Shown: positions 1 to 11,559 of the stretch, piece after piece
Layout: the number at the start of each line of letters is the position of its first letter
Numbering within the stretch: the stretch's first letter is position 1
Assembly (NCBI GenBank): GCA_030062745.1
Contig: CP099854.1
Coordinates: 8,086,014-8,150,013, forward strand
Direction of reading: 5' to 3'
From: Capitulum mitella
Taxonomy: Eukaryota > Arthropoda > Thecostraca > Pollicipedomorpha > Pollicipedidae
DNA: 64,000 nucleotides
Notes under the pieces: generated by a model
Databases searched by the model: none
Seen by the model: only the letters and a program-made list of their open reading frames with translations
What the model was told of the DNA's origin: nothing
Made by a program: the position numbers and the translations under genes

Positions 1-632
1 TGTTTTTAGCATCCTAAACTGACAAGCTTTGGGCTTTAAAACTGATTGAACTGGCAGCTGCTGGTCAAACCGCGGGTTCAGGTAATTTTCGGTTCAGACA
101 TGTTTTTGCGATCGGGCCTCTGCCACATGCGGCCCTGCCGACCAGCCAAAACCCGCGCTGTAGGTTCGTTACCCCGATGCCTGGCTCTCGATGGGTCCAC
201 CGTTGCCGCGGGCTCCCAGTGCCTGAGCACCGTGTGACTGACCCCGTGACCCCCGGGCACAGCATTGCTCCGCCACTCGATGGCAGTCGTCCCCGGCGAG
301 TGTGGAGGTCCACTTTCCGCCAGGTCAGCTCTGGCGGTGCCCCGCATACGTAACCCGAACCAACCGCACGGCGCTAAAATGATTTCCAATTGTCAATAAC
401 GCCAAATCGTGGCACCTCAGTCGACGACTTAAAAAAAAAAAAAAAAACGCTACAAAACTTGACCCTTCGACGATCCGCCAACTTTCACTCAAGCCATCCG
501 TTCCATTCCGTTCCATGACAGCCAGGTCTTCGTCAAATGCATTGGAATGGTGGTCACTCCACCGTACCAAACACTGCGGGCCCTGTGGCCTGATGCCAGT
601 GCTTGTCAACAGTCTGGGAACGCCTGTCATCT
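1..632. other. Unassigned GC-rich stretch with A17 tract
   Basis: No gene is recognised here. The first 400 bases are GC-rich with overlapping short open frames on both strands, none with recognisable protein content. A run of 17 A occupies 431-447; it could be the tail of an old retroposed sequence or a simple homopolymer, and nothing upstream of it was recognised as a known retroelement. Confidence 0.5.
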
Positions 633-836
633 GCTGTACGTCGGTGTATGGGACCGCACGTCAGCCGCTGTACGTCGGTGAAGGGTACCGCACGTCAGCT
701 GCTGTACGTCGGTGAAGGGGACTGCCCGTCAGCTGCTGCACGTCGGTGAAGGGGACCGCACGTTAGCCGCTGTACGTCGATGAAGGGGACCGCACGTTAG
801 CCGCTGTACGTCGGTGTAAGGGACCGCGCCTGTGCC
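633..836. repeat. Tandem repeat, 34-bp unit, six copies
   Basis: The word GCTGTACGTCGGTGAAGGGG recurs with starts at 633, 667, 701, 735, 769 and 803, so the period is exactly 34 bases with no length drift. Units differ by a few substitutions such as GTACGTCGA in the fifth and TGTAAGG in the sixth. There are no unique spacers between units, so this is a minisatellite and not a CRISPR array. Confidence 0.9.
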
Positions 837-2973
837 CGGCACACGGACACCGCTGACTTCTCTGCGCCCTCACTGCCGCTGGAGGCACAGTCCTGGCCGC
901 GTCTGACACAGCCCGATCGGGCGCAGGCTCAGACCAGTCATCTTGCAGCGCACCGTGCAGTTTGTCTCTGAAGAGTACCGTCGCCCGCCGCGGGCAGGCG
1001 TGACGACTGGTAGCTTTCCTGCTGTGTTCCTCGTCTTTCAACGTCAGGCCGGACGGCGGGTTCGGCCGGGGTTTGCCAAAACAGTAACGAGTCGGGAGGT
1101 CGCGGAGCGCCATGTCGCGCGGCGCCAGAGGTGCGGAAATGTTCACCGCGGTGCCCACTACTCTTCTCAAGGGGCCAGAGTGGTACCTGACGGACTCAAA
1201 TCTCGCAAACAGCTATCTTAAGTCTAGAAGAGCAGTTATGTTAAGTCGTATGTCAAAGCTGGTACTTCAATGTTAATGATATGCAGTATGAATCATCTGC
1301 AAGAAGTTGCAGTCACATGCTCATCAATTTTTGACGGGACAGTTTGAATAAAATGAACATTCTTCACGCAAAAATAGACATTTGGTACAACCAAATGTAA
1401 GTACTATATGTACAATTAAACATATGGTTACCAATATGTCCCCGAAGCATCAAAAAACAGAAAAAGATGGTCCAATATACTGGAGTTCACACGAGGAATC
1501 CGAAAAAAATCACCTCAGCCAAACAAAAGAAGCTGCCAAGTGCCGAGCAAGCAAGCACCATGAAAAATGCATTACGATTTACAAAGTCATACACAGCCAT
1601 AGGAGACAAAAAACGGCCCTATTTAAAACGTCATAACAACATCCTGACACAAAATGAGTACTAATATACATTTGTCAGTAAACACCACCCTTTACTGAGT
1701 AGTCAGACTGACATTGAACACTAATAGCACTAATAACTCTATGCTTATAGGATAACGCACAACACAGAAACAACCTGGAATGCGTTGCTCAGGGCCTGGC
1801 GCGGTTGATGAAAAGTCGTCATTTCTGTCCTTAGAAAAGAATTCCTATTCTTAGATTCAGCATGGAAAGCGACTACAATGCAAAGTATAAATTGCAGAAA
1901 ACCATTGAGCATGGAGGTAGCATCTGTTCATCGCAATTTCCATTCATTTGACGTCTCATAAAGTGGTTCTCCACCACTCAGCTAAAAACTCAAGACCAAC
2001 TTCTAAACCGTCCTGGCACTGTACCACCGGACACGATTTCCATATCCCGTGAACTTCCTCTGTCTGGAATTCTTTGACGTCACAATGTTACAAATAAATG
2101 CCTGGTAAAACGGTACGACACGAATAACTGGTTAAGCGATTGCCGAGTACAAAGAACGATTTATACCATGGCCGTAGGAATACCAGGCCATGCCCCCATT
2201 CCCACTTTTTGGGAAATTTGACATTAGTCCTATGGGGAATCCTATCCGTCTTTGTCTGCCCACTTTTCTGGCTACTCCTACGCTCCTGATTCTTACGACC
2301 ACCAGCATTTGCTAGATGCGTAATGTCATATACGAAAGAAATCAGATGCAAATTCGGAAATGTAGAAACGGAACATCAAGCCATACCCTCTTACAGAACC
2401 AGATATCTGATGAAAGGGCAAAGACATCTTAAACGGGAATTATGTGAGCGAATTTCGTTTGTCCAGACGTGTGATCCGTTTGCACAACAATGGATACGCT
2501 GATACGCGGTAGTTTTCCGTAAGTCGTCTTTTGATTTGTGCAAGCGGTTTGGATACACGCTCACAGGACGAAGTGTCAAAGGTCAGAATTCGACCTCTTT
2601 TTGCGTTTACCTCAGTTGCCGAGGGCGCTTCTTACATTGCACGTCCACTGTCATAGGCGGCCATCGCCGGCAGACTTTCGAAACTGGAAACGGTCGCTTC
2701 AAACCGCGAAAGAGTTTTGTCGGGAAGTTTCCGAGTCCACCATATGCATTAAAAAATTATGCTACATGCCAGAAGGTTTTTTTTCCTTTCTGGCCTTCTG
2801 ATACTGCCTGGATCCATGGATTATGCATCGGGTATCGCTCATTGTAATGCACGTAATGTAGTACACATCACGCATTTATGTATGAGCCTCAGCAACTGGG
2901 CAAGAGGAAATCAGTGCTAATTGAATGGAGATGATTTCATCTACGGCATCCAGTAAATTCAGCAAATGTTCCT
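837..2973. other. Unassigned intergenic or intronic sequence
   Basis: Bases 837-1200 continue the GC-rich character of the left end, then composition becomes AT-rich up to the transposon at 2974. Open frames here are short and unrecognised. No repeat family shared with the rest of the window was found. Confidence 0.4.
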
Positions 2974-2977
2974 TTAA

Positions 2978-2991
2978 GGCCAGGGTAAACC
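2978..2991 (+). repeat. Left terminal inverted repeat of the Kolobok-like element
   Basis: GGCCAGGGTAAACC directly follows TTAA. It pairs with 5749-5762 at 13 of 14 positions. Beyond the 14 bases both sides are A/T-rich but no longer clearly paired. Confidence 0.85.
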
Positions 2992-3294
2992 TTCAATTTT
3001 TAGCGAAAATCGATTTTTCATCAATTTTTGGAAAAGTAACTTTTTGTATGGTTTCATCATTTTTCCACAATTTCCGGTAGATTTCATCGTCCCAAAACTT
3101 GTAATAATTGTAAAAAATAGCTTTAAAAACACCTATCAACTTTGGTTATTTATCTCATTAATTATGCAAGTTTCTAACTTCCAATAACTCCGCTATTACC
3201 TGACGGATCTCTATAAAATTTTCACCATTGAAAACGGCTCGAAAATCTCAACCGTTTATAACACACTCACGTTTTTCATGAAAGATGACTTCTC

Positions 3295-3343
3295 ATTGGC
3301 TGATATTTATACAATTCTAGGCTGAATTAAAAATTCAGCCAAT
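3295..3343. promoter_or_regulatory. Possible promoter of the transposase: CCAAT pair and palindrome
   Basis: About 140 to 180 bases upstream of the transposase ATG lie an inverted CCAAT (ATTGG at 3295-3299), a forward CCAAT (3339-3343, context AGCCAATCAGAG) and a perfect 9-bp palindrome with 3-base spacer, GGCTGAATT / AATTCAGCC, at 3320-3340. CCAAT boxes bind NF-Y and are common in animal promoters. That these drive the transposase is inference from position only. Confidence 0.35.
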
Positions 3344-3475
3344 CAGAGAGCGTCTTACATAAAATCATCACTCATTGTTTACTTCCGCATTCTAGCGTTC
3401 TTATTTCTAAAGTTATTCACATTTTTCTGATTTATAGTATTTATTTACCGTAATTTACCCTTTCTTTGACCAATT

Positions 3476-5195
3476 ATGGGCCAGAAGTCACAACAGAGAG
3501 CAGATAGAAAGAGAAAAAGAACTTTCCATGGCAACAGATACACGAAGAAGACTAAACATGACGATGAATCTGCAGAAAAATCAAGTTCGTCTGAGGCGAA
3601 ATTGGGACCCGAGTTGGCAAAGTCGAGTGAGACTTCAAGTTCTACTTGTGATGACATTTCTGGGTACAGATTTATTGATGTTACTCAGTTTCTTTCATTT
3701 GTGAATGGATTCCCTTGTTGTGAATGTAAAGAGATCCAAGGATATAGAGCGTCAGAGAAACTTACTGGTGTTTCGAGCAAGATCACCCTGGAGTGTAATC
3801 ATTGTGGGTATACCAGAACATTTTCTTCATCTCCTTTAGATGATAACATAAACATTAGACTGTCTGTATCCATGTACAGCATTGGAAGAAATCAGACCCA
3901 TACTAGTAAATTTCTTGCTTCAATGGATATGCCAGGGACTGTGACGAAAACCATGTGGCATCGCTATAAAAAAAAAGATTCATGATGCCACAAAGTCTGT
4001 TGGAATAGAGAGTATGGAAGAGGTGGGGAAGGAGTTACATAATCATATCAGAGGTAAAGACCCTGTGAAAGAAGCCACTGTTTCCTGCGACAATACCTGG
4101 CAACGAAGAGGATTCCAGAGTAAGAATGGAGTATCAACTGTGTTGACTGTTCACCCTGACTTACCGGCAAAGGTTATTGACACTTGTACCCTCAGTTCGT
4201 ACTGTAGTTTGTGCCAAACTAAGAAGAAGATGCTAAACAAGACTGACTTTGAAGCTTGGCATAAGGAGCATGAAAATCAGTGTGAACAGAACTATTCTGG
4301 GACTTCGGGATCTATGGAACCAACTGGTGTGTTGAAAATTTTCGAAAGATCCGTCTTGCAGCATAAATTGCAGTATACTGGATATCTGGGAGATGGAGAC
4401 TCCAAAAGCTTTTCTCATGTCTCAAAGTCTGATGTGTATCCAGGTCATCCCATAAAAAAACTAGAATGCTGTGGCCATATCCAAAAAAGAATGGGTAAAC
4501 AACTAATGGACAAAGTCAAGGCTTGTAAAGGGAAGACATACAAGGAAGATGGCAAATCATTTACTGGCATTGGAGGAACAAAAAGGCTTACATCAAAATG
4601 TATAAAAAATCTTCAGGGACATTATGGTGCAGCCATCAGAAATAATACTGGAAACCTGGCTGGTATGAAGAAGGATATCATGGCGATATGGCGTCATCGA
4701 GGCAAGGACCATTCCACCTGTAAAGACTGGTGTCCTTATGTGAAAAATGGTGATCTAGATAAAGCCAATAGAAATGCCCTACCAAAGTTTGTGCTGGTTG
4801 AAATACAACCTGTGTTTGAGAAGCTGAGTTCTGATGAACTCCTGTCAAAATGTTTACATGGTGGGACCCAAAATCCCAATGAGTCTTACCATTCAATGAT
4901 TTGGGCTAGGTGCCCAAAGACTGGATTTGTGGGCAGGAAAAGATTAGAAATAGCAGTTTATGACTCCTTAATTGTGTTCAACTCTGGAGAGTGTGCTCGT
5001 TTTCCTGTCTTTCAGAAGCTTGGTCTTAGAATTGGTAAATATGTCAAAGTCGGCTTTCAACAGATAGACATTGATCGTGTTAAAAAATCTTTGATCCATG
5101 CAGATCCTACTTTCAAAAAAACTAGACAAAAGAAAAGACAATCAGCAGCCCAAGAAGTGTCTAAAGATGACTCTTATGTACCTGGAGGCCATTGA
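3476..5195 (+). pseudogene. Mutator-like/Kolobok DDE transposase, one frameshift
   Basis: This gene would encode a DNA transposase of about 575 residues, cutting and joining the element ends. The first part (3476-3985, 169 codons) has a basic N-terminus with RKRKR and FHGNRYTKK, a GYRFID segment near residue 63 and a likely zinc ribbon: Cys 81, 82 and 84 with Cys 107 and 110. The second part (open to 5195; first ATG at 4014) carries the catalytic core. Counting from that ATG, candidate acidic residues are Asp 26 in SCDNTWQRRGF, Asp 129 in YLGDGDSK and Glu 290 in TQNPNES. Between them are CSLC and WHKEHENQC (Cys/His cluster) and KKLECCGHIQKRMG. These motifs match my knowledge of the Mutator-like transposase domain family in animals. 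The break is in nine A at 3968-3976: reading shifts by one base and hits TGA at 3983. It may be a true lesion, a homopolymer sequencing error or slippage. Apart from this break both parts are uninterrupted, so the element is young or recently inactivated. Confidence 0.85.
3968..3976 (+). other. A9 homopolymer at the transposase frame break
   Basis: Nine consecutive A sit exactly where coding potential moves from frame 2 to frame 3. Upstream frame reads three lysines then Asp-Ser-stop; skipping one base enters the open catalytic frame directly, with no other stop between. An A-rich slip site could allow a fraction of product to be full length, but an assembly error of one base is equally consistent with what is seen. 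Confidence 0.7.
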
Positions 5196-5748
5196 AACAT
5201 GTACTTTTATTAGTAATAGCCCTAAGATTCTTATTTTTTAATATTTCTCAAAAACTGTTTTTTGCATCATTGCCTGATTTTCATGTCAGGATATCTCAGC
5301 TTCCAGAATAGATATTATCTTCAAATTTTCACAGTAGATCTATGTATATGTGTTTTAGTTTGCATGCTAAAATTATTCGAATTGGTCGTATAATCAGCGA
5401 GCTAGGCATGTTTTTGTCCATGGAAGGTGCAGAATTTGAGAGTTTTTTTGTGTTTTTGTAAAAATTGTGTTAAAAATTTTGTATGGTTCCATTTCGGACC
5501 ATTTTAGTACAGAATGTGTATATTGTAGTTTTGGATGATAATACAAAGTTTCATGAATTTATCTGAAGTGGTTTTTTTTTAATCGTGACATAAGTGAGAT
5601 ATTGAAAAATATGCGCCATTTTGGATCACGTGACCGGTGGTTCTCAAAAGTCGGAAAAAATGCATCGGATTGGTTATTTAGATATATCTTGATGATAAAC
5701 TAACTTGCAGATTTAAAGAAATCGGTTAATAAGAAAAAAAAAAATTTT

Positions 5749-5762
5749 GGTTTACCCTGACC
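5749..5762 (-). repeat. Right terminal inverted repeat of the Kolobok-like element
   Basis: GGTTTACCCTGACC is the complement of the left end apart from one base, and is followed at once by TTAA at 5763-5766. Confidence 0.85.
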
Positions 5763-5766
5763 TTAA

Positions 5767-6662
5767 GCCCGAGTTCTTGCAGATTTTTTTGACGCATGAT
5801 GATACGGTTTTGACTGATATATCCTCGGTTATAGCTAACACTGACGTGCGATGAGCGCGCTGCGGTTGGCTGTGAATTGGCTAAATCTAATGCAAGCAGA
5901 AAACAAAAGCCGAGACAGCCTCAAACTGAGTAACATGACGCAGACCCGTATAATTAACTGAGCTGCTATGGAAACCAGGCAGCTCGAGGATGAGAAAACC
6001 CGTAGATGTCGGTCCATGACAGATCGCACCTCACGACGTCAGACAGCCGGTGGAGTCGACGGGGCAGCTGATCTTTCTGCGCTCCGTGCAAGCTGTCTAA
6101 ACAAGGGGAGACCGGCCGAACGTGAAACTGGCCGGTAGGACGGGACGAATCTTTGGCAGAATGCCGCTGAATATCTGACGGCCGTGAGACTGTGAATGTT
6201 ATTTATTATATCGCGCCATGCATTTGGAAAGTCACGTCAAATATTCATTTTCTGACACGAATTCGAGTCACATGCTACAATGGCTACACATCCGTCATTT
6301 AGAAGCTCATCACTTTAACTAAACACAATCCCGACTTACCTTGGGCAGAGGTAGCCCGCTCTCGAATTTTCCCTCCGGGCTCAAACCCGCTGCCCTGAAG
6401 ACGGCTGGGCAGTCCTGGGTACGCCTCCTCTGGTGCCTCCGGATCGAATAACGCACGCCATCAAAGTTGCAGTTGGGGTGTCGACAACGGACGTGCTCTC
6501 TCAGAAAGTTCTGGCAGAATTCATGGAAGCAGAGCGGCTCACCTCATTGTCACACACCAGGACTTCCACTGGCGATGCGAATACGGTCTCGAATCTCGAA
6601 TCTCGAATCAGTGCGTTAGCCCTGGGATGCTGTTACCGTGAACGAAGAGGGGACATCTAGCG
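5767..6662. other. Unassigned, CpG-richer toward the right
   Basis: No gene recognised. From about 6000 to 6660 GC and CpG content rise, and an open frame of 75 codons (6433-6660) of no recognised family runs up to the start codon candidate at 6663. This could be a promoter and 5-prime leader for the next entry. Confidence 0.3.
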
Positions 6663-6743
6663 ATGGCGGCCGTTGGGTTAGTTCGGAGAGTGTCGAGGAA
6701 CGTTCTTCGCGTGAACTCGGGAAACAATCAGCCGCATCGTTGA
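6663..6743 (+). CDS. Possible first exon with mitochondrial-type leader
   Basis: A short open frame of 26 codons starts in good context (GCGATGGCGGCC: G at -3, G at +4) and begins MAAVGLVRRVSRNVLRV. That is an arginine-rich, acid-free amphipathic stretch of the kind used as a mitochondrial import signal. The start codon overlaps ATGGCGGC, the core of a YY1 site, an arrangement known from many housekeeping genes. The frame ends at TGA 6741. No strong splice donor is present inside it; CGC-GTGAAC at 6711 is a weak candidate. Either this is a first exon leaving by that donor, an upstream small ORF, or chance. No downstream exon was identified, so the product cannot be named. Confidence 0.25.
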   Translation: MAAVGLVRRVSRNVLRVNSGNNQPHR

Positions 6744-8450
6744 TGATAATGGTTGTGTTAAAGACGAGTTCATTTTAATCCAATTTGGGCTGGATTATTC
6801 ATAAAAAGTGGAACGCTCTCCAGAACCAAATTGCTGCCAAAGTGAAACACAGCTGTTGATAATGTGCGTCGTAACGACGTGTTCATGTTATGATTTGTAA
6901 ACCAATCTCTTGCAAGGCCTTTCACTTGGAGAACCGAAAAATTTACTTTTCTACTCGTTTTTCATTCGCATTTACCTTTTTAACTCGGCACTCGTTATAT
7001 TCCTCAAAGGAGTATGGGATGATACCACGTGCAGCGTAGGTGACAACACGACGGCTCAAGAGGGACATGTTGCTCGAAAATTGGAGGCCTAGTTGCTCGA
7101 AAAATCGGTCACTCTCCCGATGGACCAGTCACCGAACGATTCTCTGGTATCCACCCAATGACAGCGAGGAACGCTGCTGTTGTAAGGTAAATATCGACCT
7201 TTGAAGAGTATTTGGAATTGAGCCAGTGGCTCCATGAAAGAATTCTGGTTTCGGCTTTGATGCCTTTTAAAAGTATGTCGGGGGAACGTCTTTACAGGCA
7301 TTGCGCCTGTTTCCTATCCCCCTGGATTTTCATACCAACCACATCATCGTCGATGATTCAATATGCTGCTCGCTTTAAGGAGTAAGAGGGTATATTTCTG
7401 AATCTCTGGAGGGCGAGCGCCATTGCAAGTGTGTCCCAGCTTTGCAGCGCGTTTTAACCCCCCGCCGAGACGAGAAAAGGGAGATGTCCGCCCGCCACCA
7501 GTCATGAGGTTGTTCGGAAATTGCCGGCATAGGGCATAGGCATAGGCTCGAAACTGCACGGCACCCATCAAGAATTTTGCCTTTGAAGATTTGCAGCAGC
7601 TGACCATCATTAAAACATGACCATCATTGAAACATCTTCATGAAAATCCTCCTCACACCTTTTCTAGCAAAGAATGTCCAGATCATGTCAGATCAACAAA
7701 TTATGACCTCATTCTCGAGGGCTTACAAGTCGTTTTCCTACGAATAAGGTTTCGGATTTTTTCTCTGGAGTCTGATAAGAAAAAGGGGTCAGGGTTTGAC
7801 CGTCCCGGCGAATGTCTGATGACATTAGGGATTAGAAAGGTGAATGACCTTTTTGATATAAGGCGCGATCACTTAGGACACATGGCCTCAAGATCACTTT
7901 AAACCCATCTTAGATATCTGGGTGTTTTACGGCATGGATTTTAGCAATGACAACTAATGTTTATCCTTGCGGTGATCAGAAGTCTATTCTGTGATGAAAA
8001 GGCATACTTCTCGGCATTTTCAGCGTCATAAGGTATGATGATATTTGATCTTACGCCAGTCTGATCTTGGTCCAAGGGGAAAACAGTCATTGGCTACGAT
8101 GAATGATCGAACGTTAAACCAAGTAGCTGCAAAAGCTTGGTTTGCAGGCCACTTCGCTTAAAAACTACGAGAAAGACGTCGGAGACGGCAAACAGTGTGG
8201 TACTCTCGTAATCTGACAGGTCACCAAGCGACATGAAGAAGTCATACCCAGTGTCACTGTAAGTTGTCACGAAGTTATCACGAGGAAGATATCACATTCG
8301 GAAGAAACGTGCTAAGTATCAGTTTTTGTTTTGTCACTCCATTTCATTTTTTACCATTCTATCTCGTTTTTTATCTTATTTTATCTATCTCGTATTTTTT
8401 GCCACTCACTCGAGATGAGCAGGACGTGGCAACCTATCCTCGTCGGACGT
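6744..8450. other. Unassigned sequence
   Basis: No coding region, repeat family or RNA gene recognised. All open frames are short and lack familiar motifs. Composition is mixed, about 40 to 45 percent GC by eye. Confidence 0.4.
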
Positions 8451-8499
8451 GAATGAATGAATGAATGAAATGACTGAGCGGCTGAGTGAATGAATGAAA
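8451..8499. repeat. GAAT microsatellite, interrupted
   Basis: GAAT is repeated about five times at 8451-8469 and again three times near 8487-8498, separated by an imperfect stretch. Confidence 0.8.
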
Positions 8500-9300
8500 A
8501 TCCTTTTGCCCTAGCGAGGACTAAACCGGCGCCGGCGGCGGCTATTCTCGGTTGATTTCTTCCTGGAACTAAATATAAGACAAGAGCTAATAACGATGTG
8601 CCATAATTTTCAGCGGATTCCAGTGCATTCCATTTTTGGCCAATGATTTCGGATTTCACCTTTACAGTCCGAACAGTGGCGGCGGATCGTATTTTCGGAT
8701 GATGGGTAAGCAATTTTCCGGGGTCTGAAACGGCGTGGGCCCGCTCTGGCGGCAATGGCCTCCGACACTAATAAAACTGAAGGCATGCAAAGACCTAAAA
8801 TGAAAATATTTGGAGTCATATGACGTCAAAAACGGTTTCCGAGCCACCAAAATGGGACCTGGAACCTAAAAAAGTCCTAAAAAACGAACGAACCAACGAA
8901 GAAAGGTTTTTGGCTGAAATGGCTTCCCCGGAACCGATTTGGTCCCCTTCTGGGCCAAGTCTTGGGTACACCACTGCAGGCGCCCCAGTTCATCTGGGAG
9001 TCCATCGGAAGTCAGGGCCCCTGTGGCCGATCTTAAAAGTCCATTGGGCTAATGGCTTTAAAATGGCCCCTGGATAGACCAAGGGCCCCTGACCCTGTCC
9101 AGTATACCCTAAACATGTGTGGAGGCATGTTTGGAATTGACCAGGAGCTCTGGGCGTGTTTGGGGCATTTGCAGGCCGTCAAGGCCCCTGGCCAGCCCCA
9201 GGGGTGCTGTGTATTTGAGTTATTTCTGAAATTCTGCAGCCCCTGTGGCTCCTGAATTTCAGTTCCCCTCCTAATTATGTAACAAAAGACAGCCCACATT
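8500..9300. other. Unassigned; possible outer part of an old repeat
   Basis: From about 8940 the sequence contains recurring phrases such as GGGCCCCTG and AAGGGCCCCTGA that also occur in 14140-14420 on the other strand. This suggests the old repeat described at 9301 extends leftward, but similarity is too loose to set a boundary. No gene is seen. Confidence 0.3.
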
Positions 9301-9690
9301 CAGCCCAGATTCGGAAGGAAATTCCCTTTACGGGGCGATAACTCCCACAGAACTTCAGAAATCTGGCCTTGCCACACATCAAATGAAAGCACTCTTTAAC
9401 CCAACAACTGTGCAAAGAAACGTCACCTACTTTGTCTGTAGACGGTGGAAAAAATCATGGCTATGGGGCGGCCCCTGCGATTTTCTCCAAAATTAGCAGA
9501 TTAAACCACGGACACAAGTCCATCAACCTGGCTGAAGAAACCCTATGGGCCATTGAAATCTAAGGGGGTCAAAACCCCCCTAGGAAAATTAAAAACGGGT
9601 TTTAAAGCTTAACCAACGCCACGCATAGGCCAAACGACACATCAAATGAAAGCACTCGTTAACCCAAATACGTACATAGTTTGCTGGTTA
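9301..9690 (+). repeat. Old dispersed repeat, uninterrupted copy
   Basis: The stretch 9501-9560 (TTAAACCACGGACACAAG, then CCATCAACCTGGCT and TATGGGCCATTG) is clearly homologous to the complement of 11680-11744. Within this copy the phrase CACATCAAATGAAAGCACTC occurs twice, about 264 bases apart (9374 and 9638). No coding capacity is visible. Its value is that it preserves the TTAA (9501-9504) into which a piggyBac-like element inserted in the other copy. Confidence 0.6.
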
Positions 9691-11559
9691 CGTGCTCTAT
9701 TGGCTGCGTTCTCGATCTCCACCACTGTAAGTAAGGTATCTATTGTTTACATGTCACTGCCAGATCCGTACATCCATTCGTATGCACTCAATTACATGAT
9801 GCAGATTTTCGGTGTCGCAGAAGACTAATCGTGTCGGGTTTCTTGCAGTTTACGCTGTAGTTCTACAGCTTTAACGTACCTGCTGTTTTTATCAAAGCCC
9901 ATCCACAATATCACTTGTGTATATCTTACTATGCTACTGTCTTGACTTCCAAAGTACAACTGCCTAGCCTGGTTACGAGACGACATGTCACATTTGAACA
10001 AAACACATGCAACCTGGTGCCAATTAATGCACGTAACGGCAGTAAGAAAGACGATACTGTGCTGTCTCGTATTCATGTGGTTATCGTATCAGTAACCGCG
10101 AACCGAATTACATACCTGAAATGAAGCGGAGAGCGATCATCTAATCTAGGGGCTGCACCAGTGAGTATACTAGAATATATTTAATACTTGCGTACACAAA
10201 ACGACTGGCTACTTAATTTGTGTAAGCGGAATCAAAGACATGCGCATGCGCACTGCACAACCGGCGGCACCACCAGCACCACCCGAGGCAACAGTCACCA
10301 GTCACACCAGTATCGCTGTTCATCAACATCAATCTAGCGCTTGAGGAGCGAAAACTTTTATCACTCTTCGGTTGCGATTTCGGTCGATACGCCGCCTCTC
10401 TGCAAGGCATCCTCGATTCACGGCCTCTCATTGACAGCTCGGTGGCAGCCGGGTCCAGGCCGGCCAGCGGCTGAAGGCGCGGGTACAGGTACGGCACCGA
10501 ACGGCATACCGGCAGCGAGGACACCAGATACATGTGGTAAATTTGGCCTGGTCATCCGCAATCACTTGAATCAGCGAGGGCATCTGGCCGACGTCCAATT
10601 TGCGCGGTTTGCCATACGTTCGCCCAGCGCCGTACGCGGTCCCGGGGCATCTGGCTGAACGCGCTCAGCGGTGGGGGATAAGCATTTCCCGGCCCAGGCG
10701 GCGCCACCATCCCCGGCATCGACGATGGAGGTGTAACGGGTTACATTTTGGCTCTTTATTGCAGGCATACGAAAATTCAAACTTTTTTACATCCCGGCTT
10801 CTGAGACGACGCTGGCTTGGCATCGATGCAGCTGTAGCTCGTTTCTAGGGGCAACATCGACCAGAGACCCCACAAGCTGTTTTTGTGTGACTGAAAAACA
10901 GCCGGTTTCACGGTATCCTTGTATCACGTTTTTACGCCAAGTAATTTCTGAGTTAGATGGGTTCAGTCCATCCATAGGAGTAGGGCGGCAGAGGGCAAGA
11001 GAGAGCCATGCCTCCCAGAAGATCTGGGCCAACTGGACGCCTTACACTGCATAAAATAGATTGAAATACCCCTCATACATCAACGCACGTCTTTTTAAAA
11101 GGCCCCCCAAAATATGGAATATGAAAGGCTGGGTCCAACACATAAACTTGAATGTTAAAAACGTGTCATGCATGTATGGAAAATAAAGGAAAATATTGGT
11201 AAACGTCCATTGCCACAGTCAAGAGGTTTAAATTGCAGTTTAGCACTAGAAGGCCTTTTCGAATTCACGTGTATCAAGACCAAACAGCTTACAAGAACTA
11301 AAAAAAAACATCCCATCACAGATCCACTTCCAGTAACATTTTCGCCAGACGTCCATCTATCACATAAAAAGAGTACAAAATCACCTTGGACAAGACCAAC
11401 GTAACTCCAGTCCAGGATGCAATGTTGCTGCGATTTTCAAAGAACAGCACAACTACATTTGTAGCAAGGCCTTCATATTTGTAAAGGAGTGCTACCACTA
11501 AACACGTGAGGATCTCGAACGGGCATGCGATGCGCTAAAGCGCATACGAATACAACCGA
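9691..11559. other. Unassigned; CpG-rich patch at 10230-10740
   Basis: No gene recognised. Bases 10230-10740 are GC- and CpG-rich, with overlapping open frames of 70 to 106 codons on both strands but no recognised domain and no convincing exon boundary. The patch could be a promoter or exon of an unrecognised gene. Confidence 0.3.

Larger units (their letters stand above)
2974..5766 (+). mobile_element. Kolobok-like DNA transposon, near complete
   Basis: The element runs from 2978 to 5762 (2785 bases) and is flanked on both sides by TTAA (2974-2977 and 5763-5766), read as the target duplication. Its ends are a 14-bp inverted repeat, GGCCAGGGTAAACC on the left and the complement of GGTCAGGGTAAACC on the right, with one mismatch. 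Inside is a single transposase gene (3476-5195, one frameshift) with about 500 bases of AT-rich leader and about 560 bases of AT-rich trailer. TTAA targets are known for the Kolobok and piggyBac superfamilies; the protein is not piggyBac-like and fits the Mutator-like transposase domain, so Kolobok is the best assignment. The element is the only one in the window that carries a nearly intact transposase. Confidence 0.85.

Noticed and set aside
633-836. Regular repeats resembling a CRISPR array
   Set aside because: Units are contiguous with no unique spacers, there are no cas-like genes, and the sequence is animal-like.
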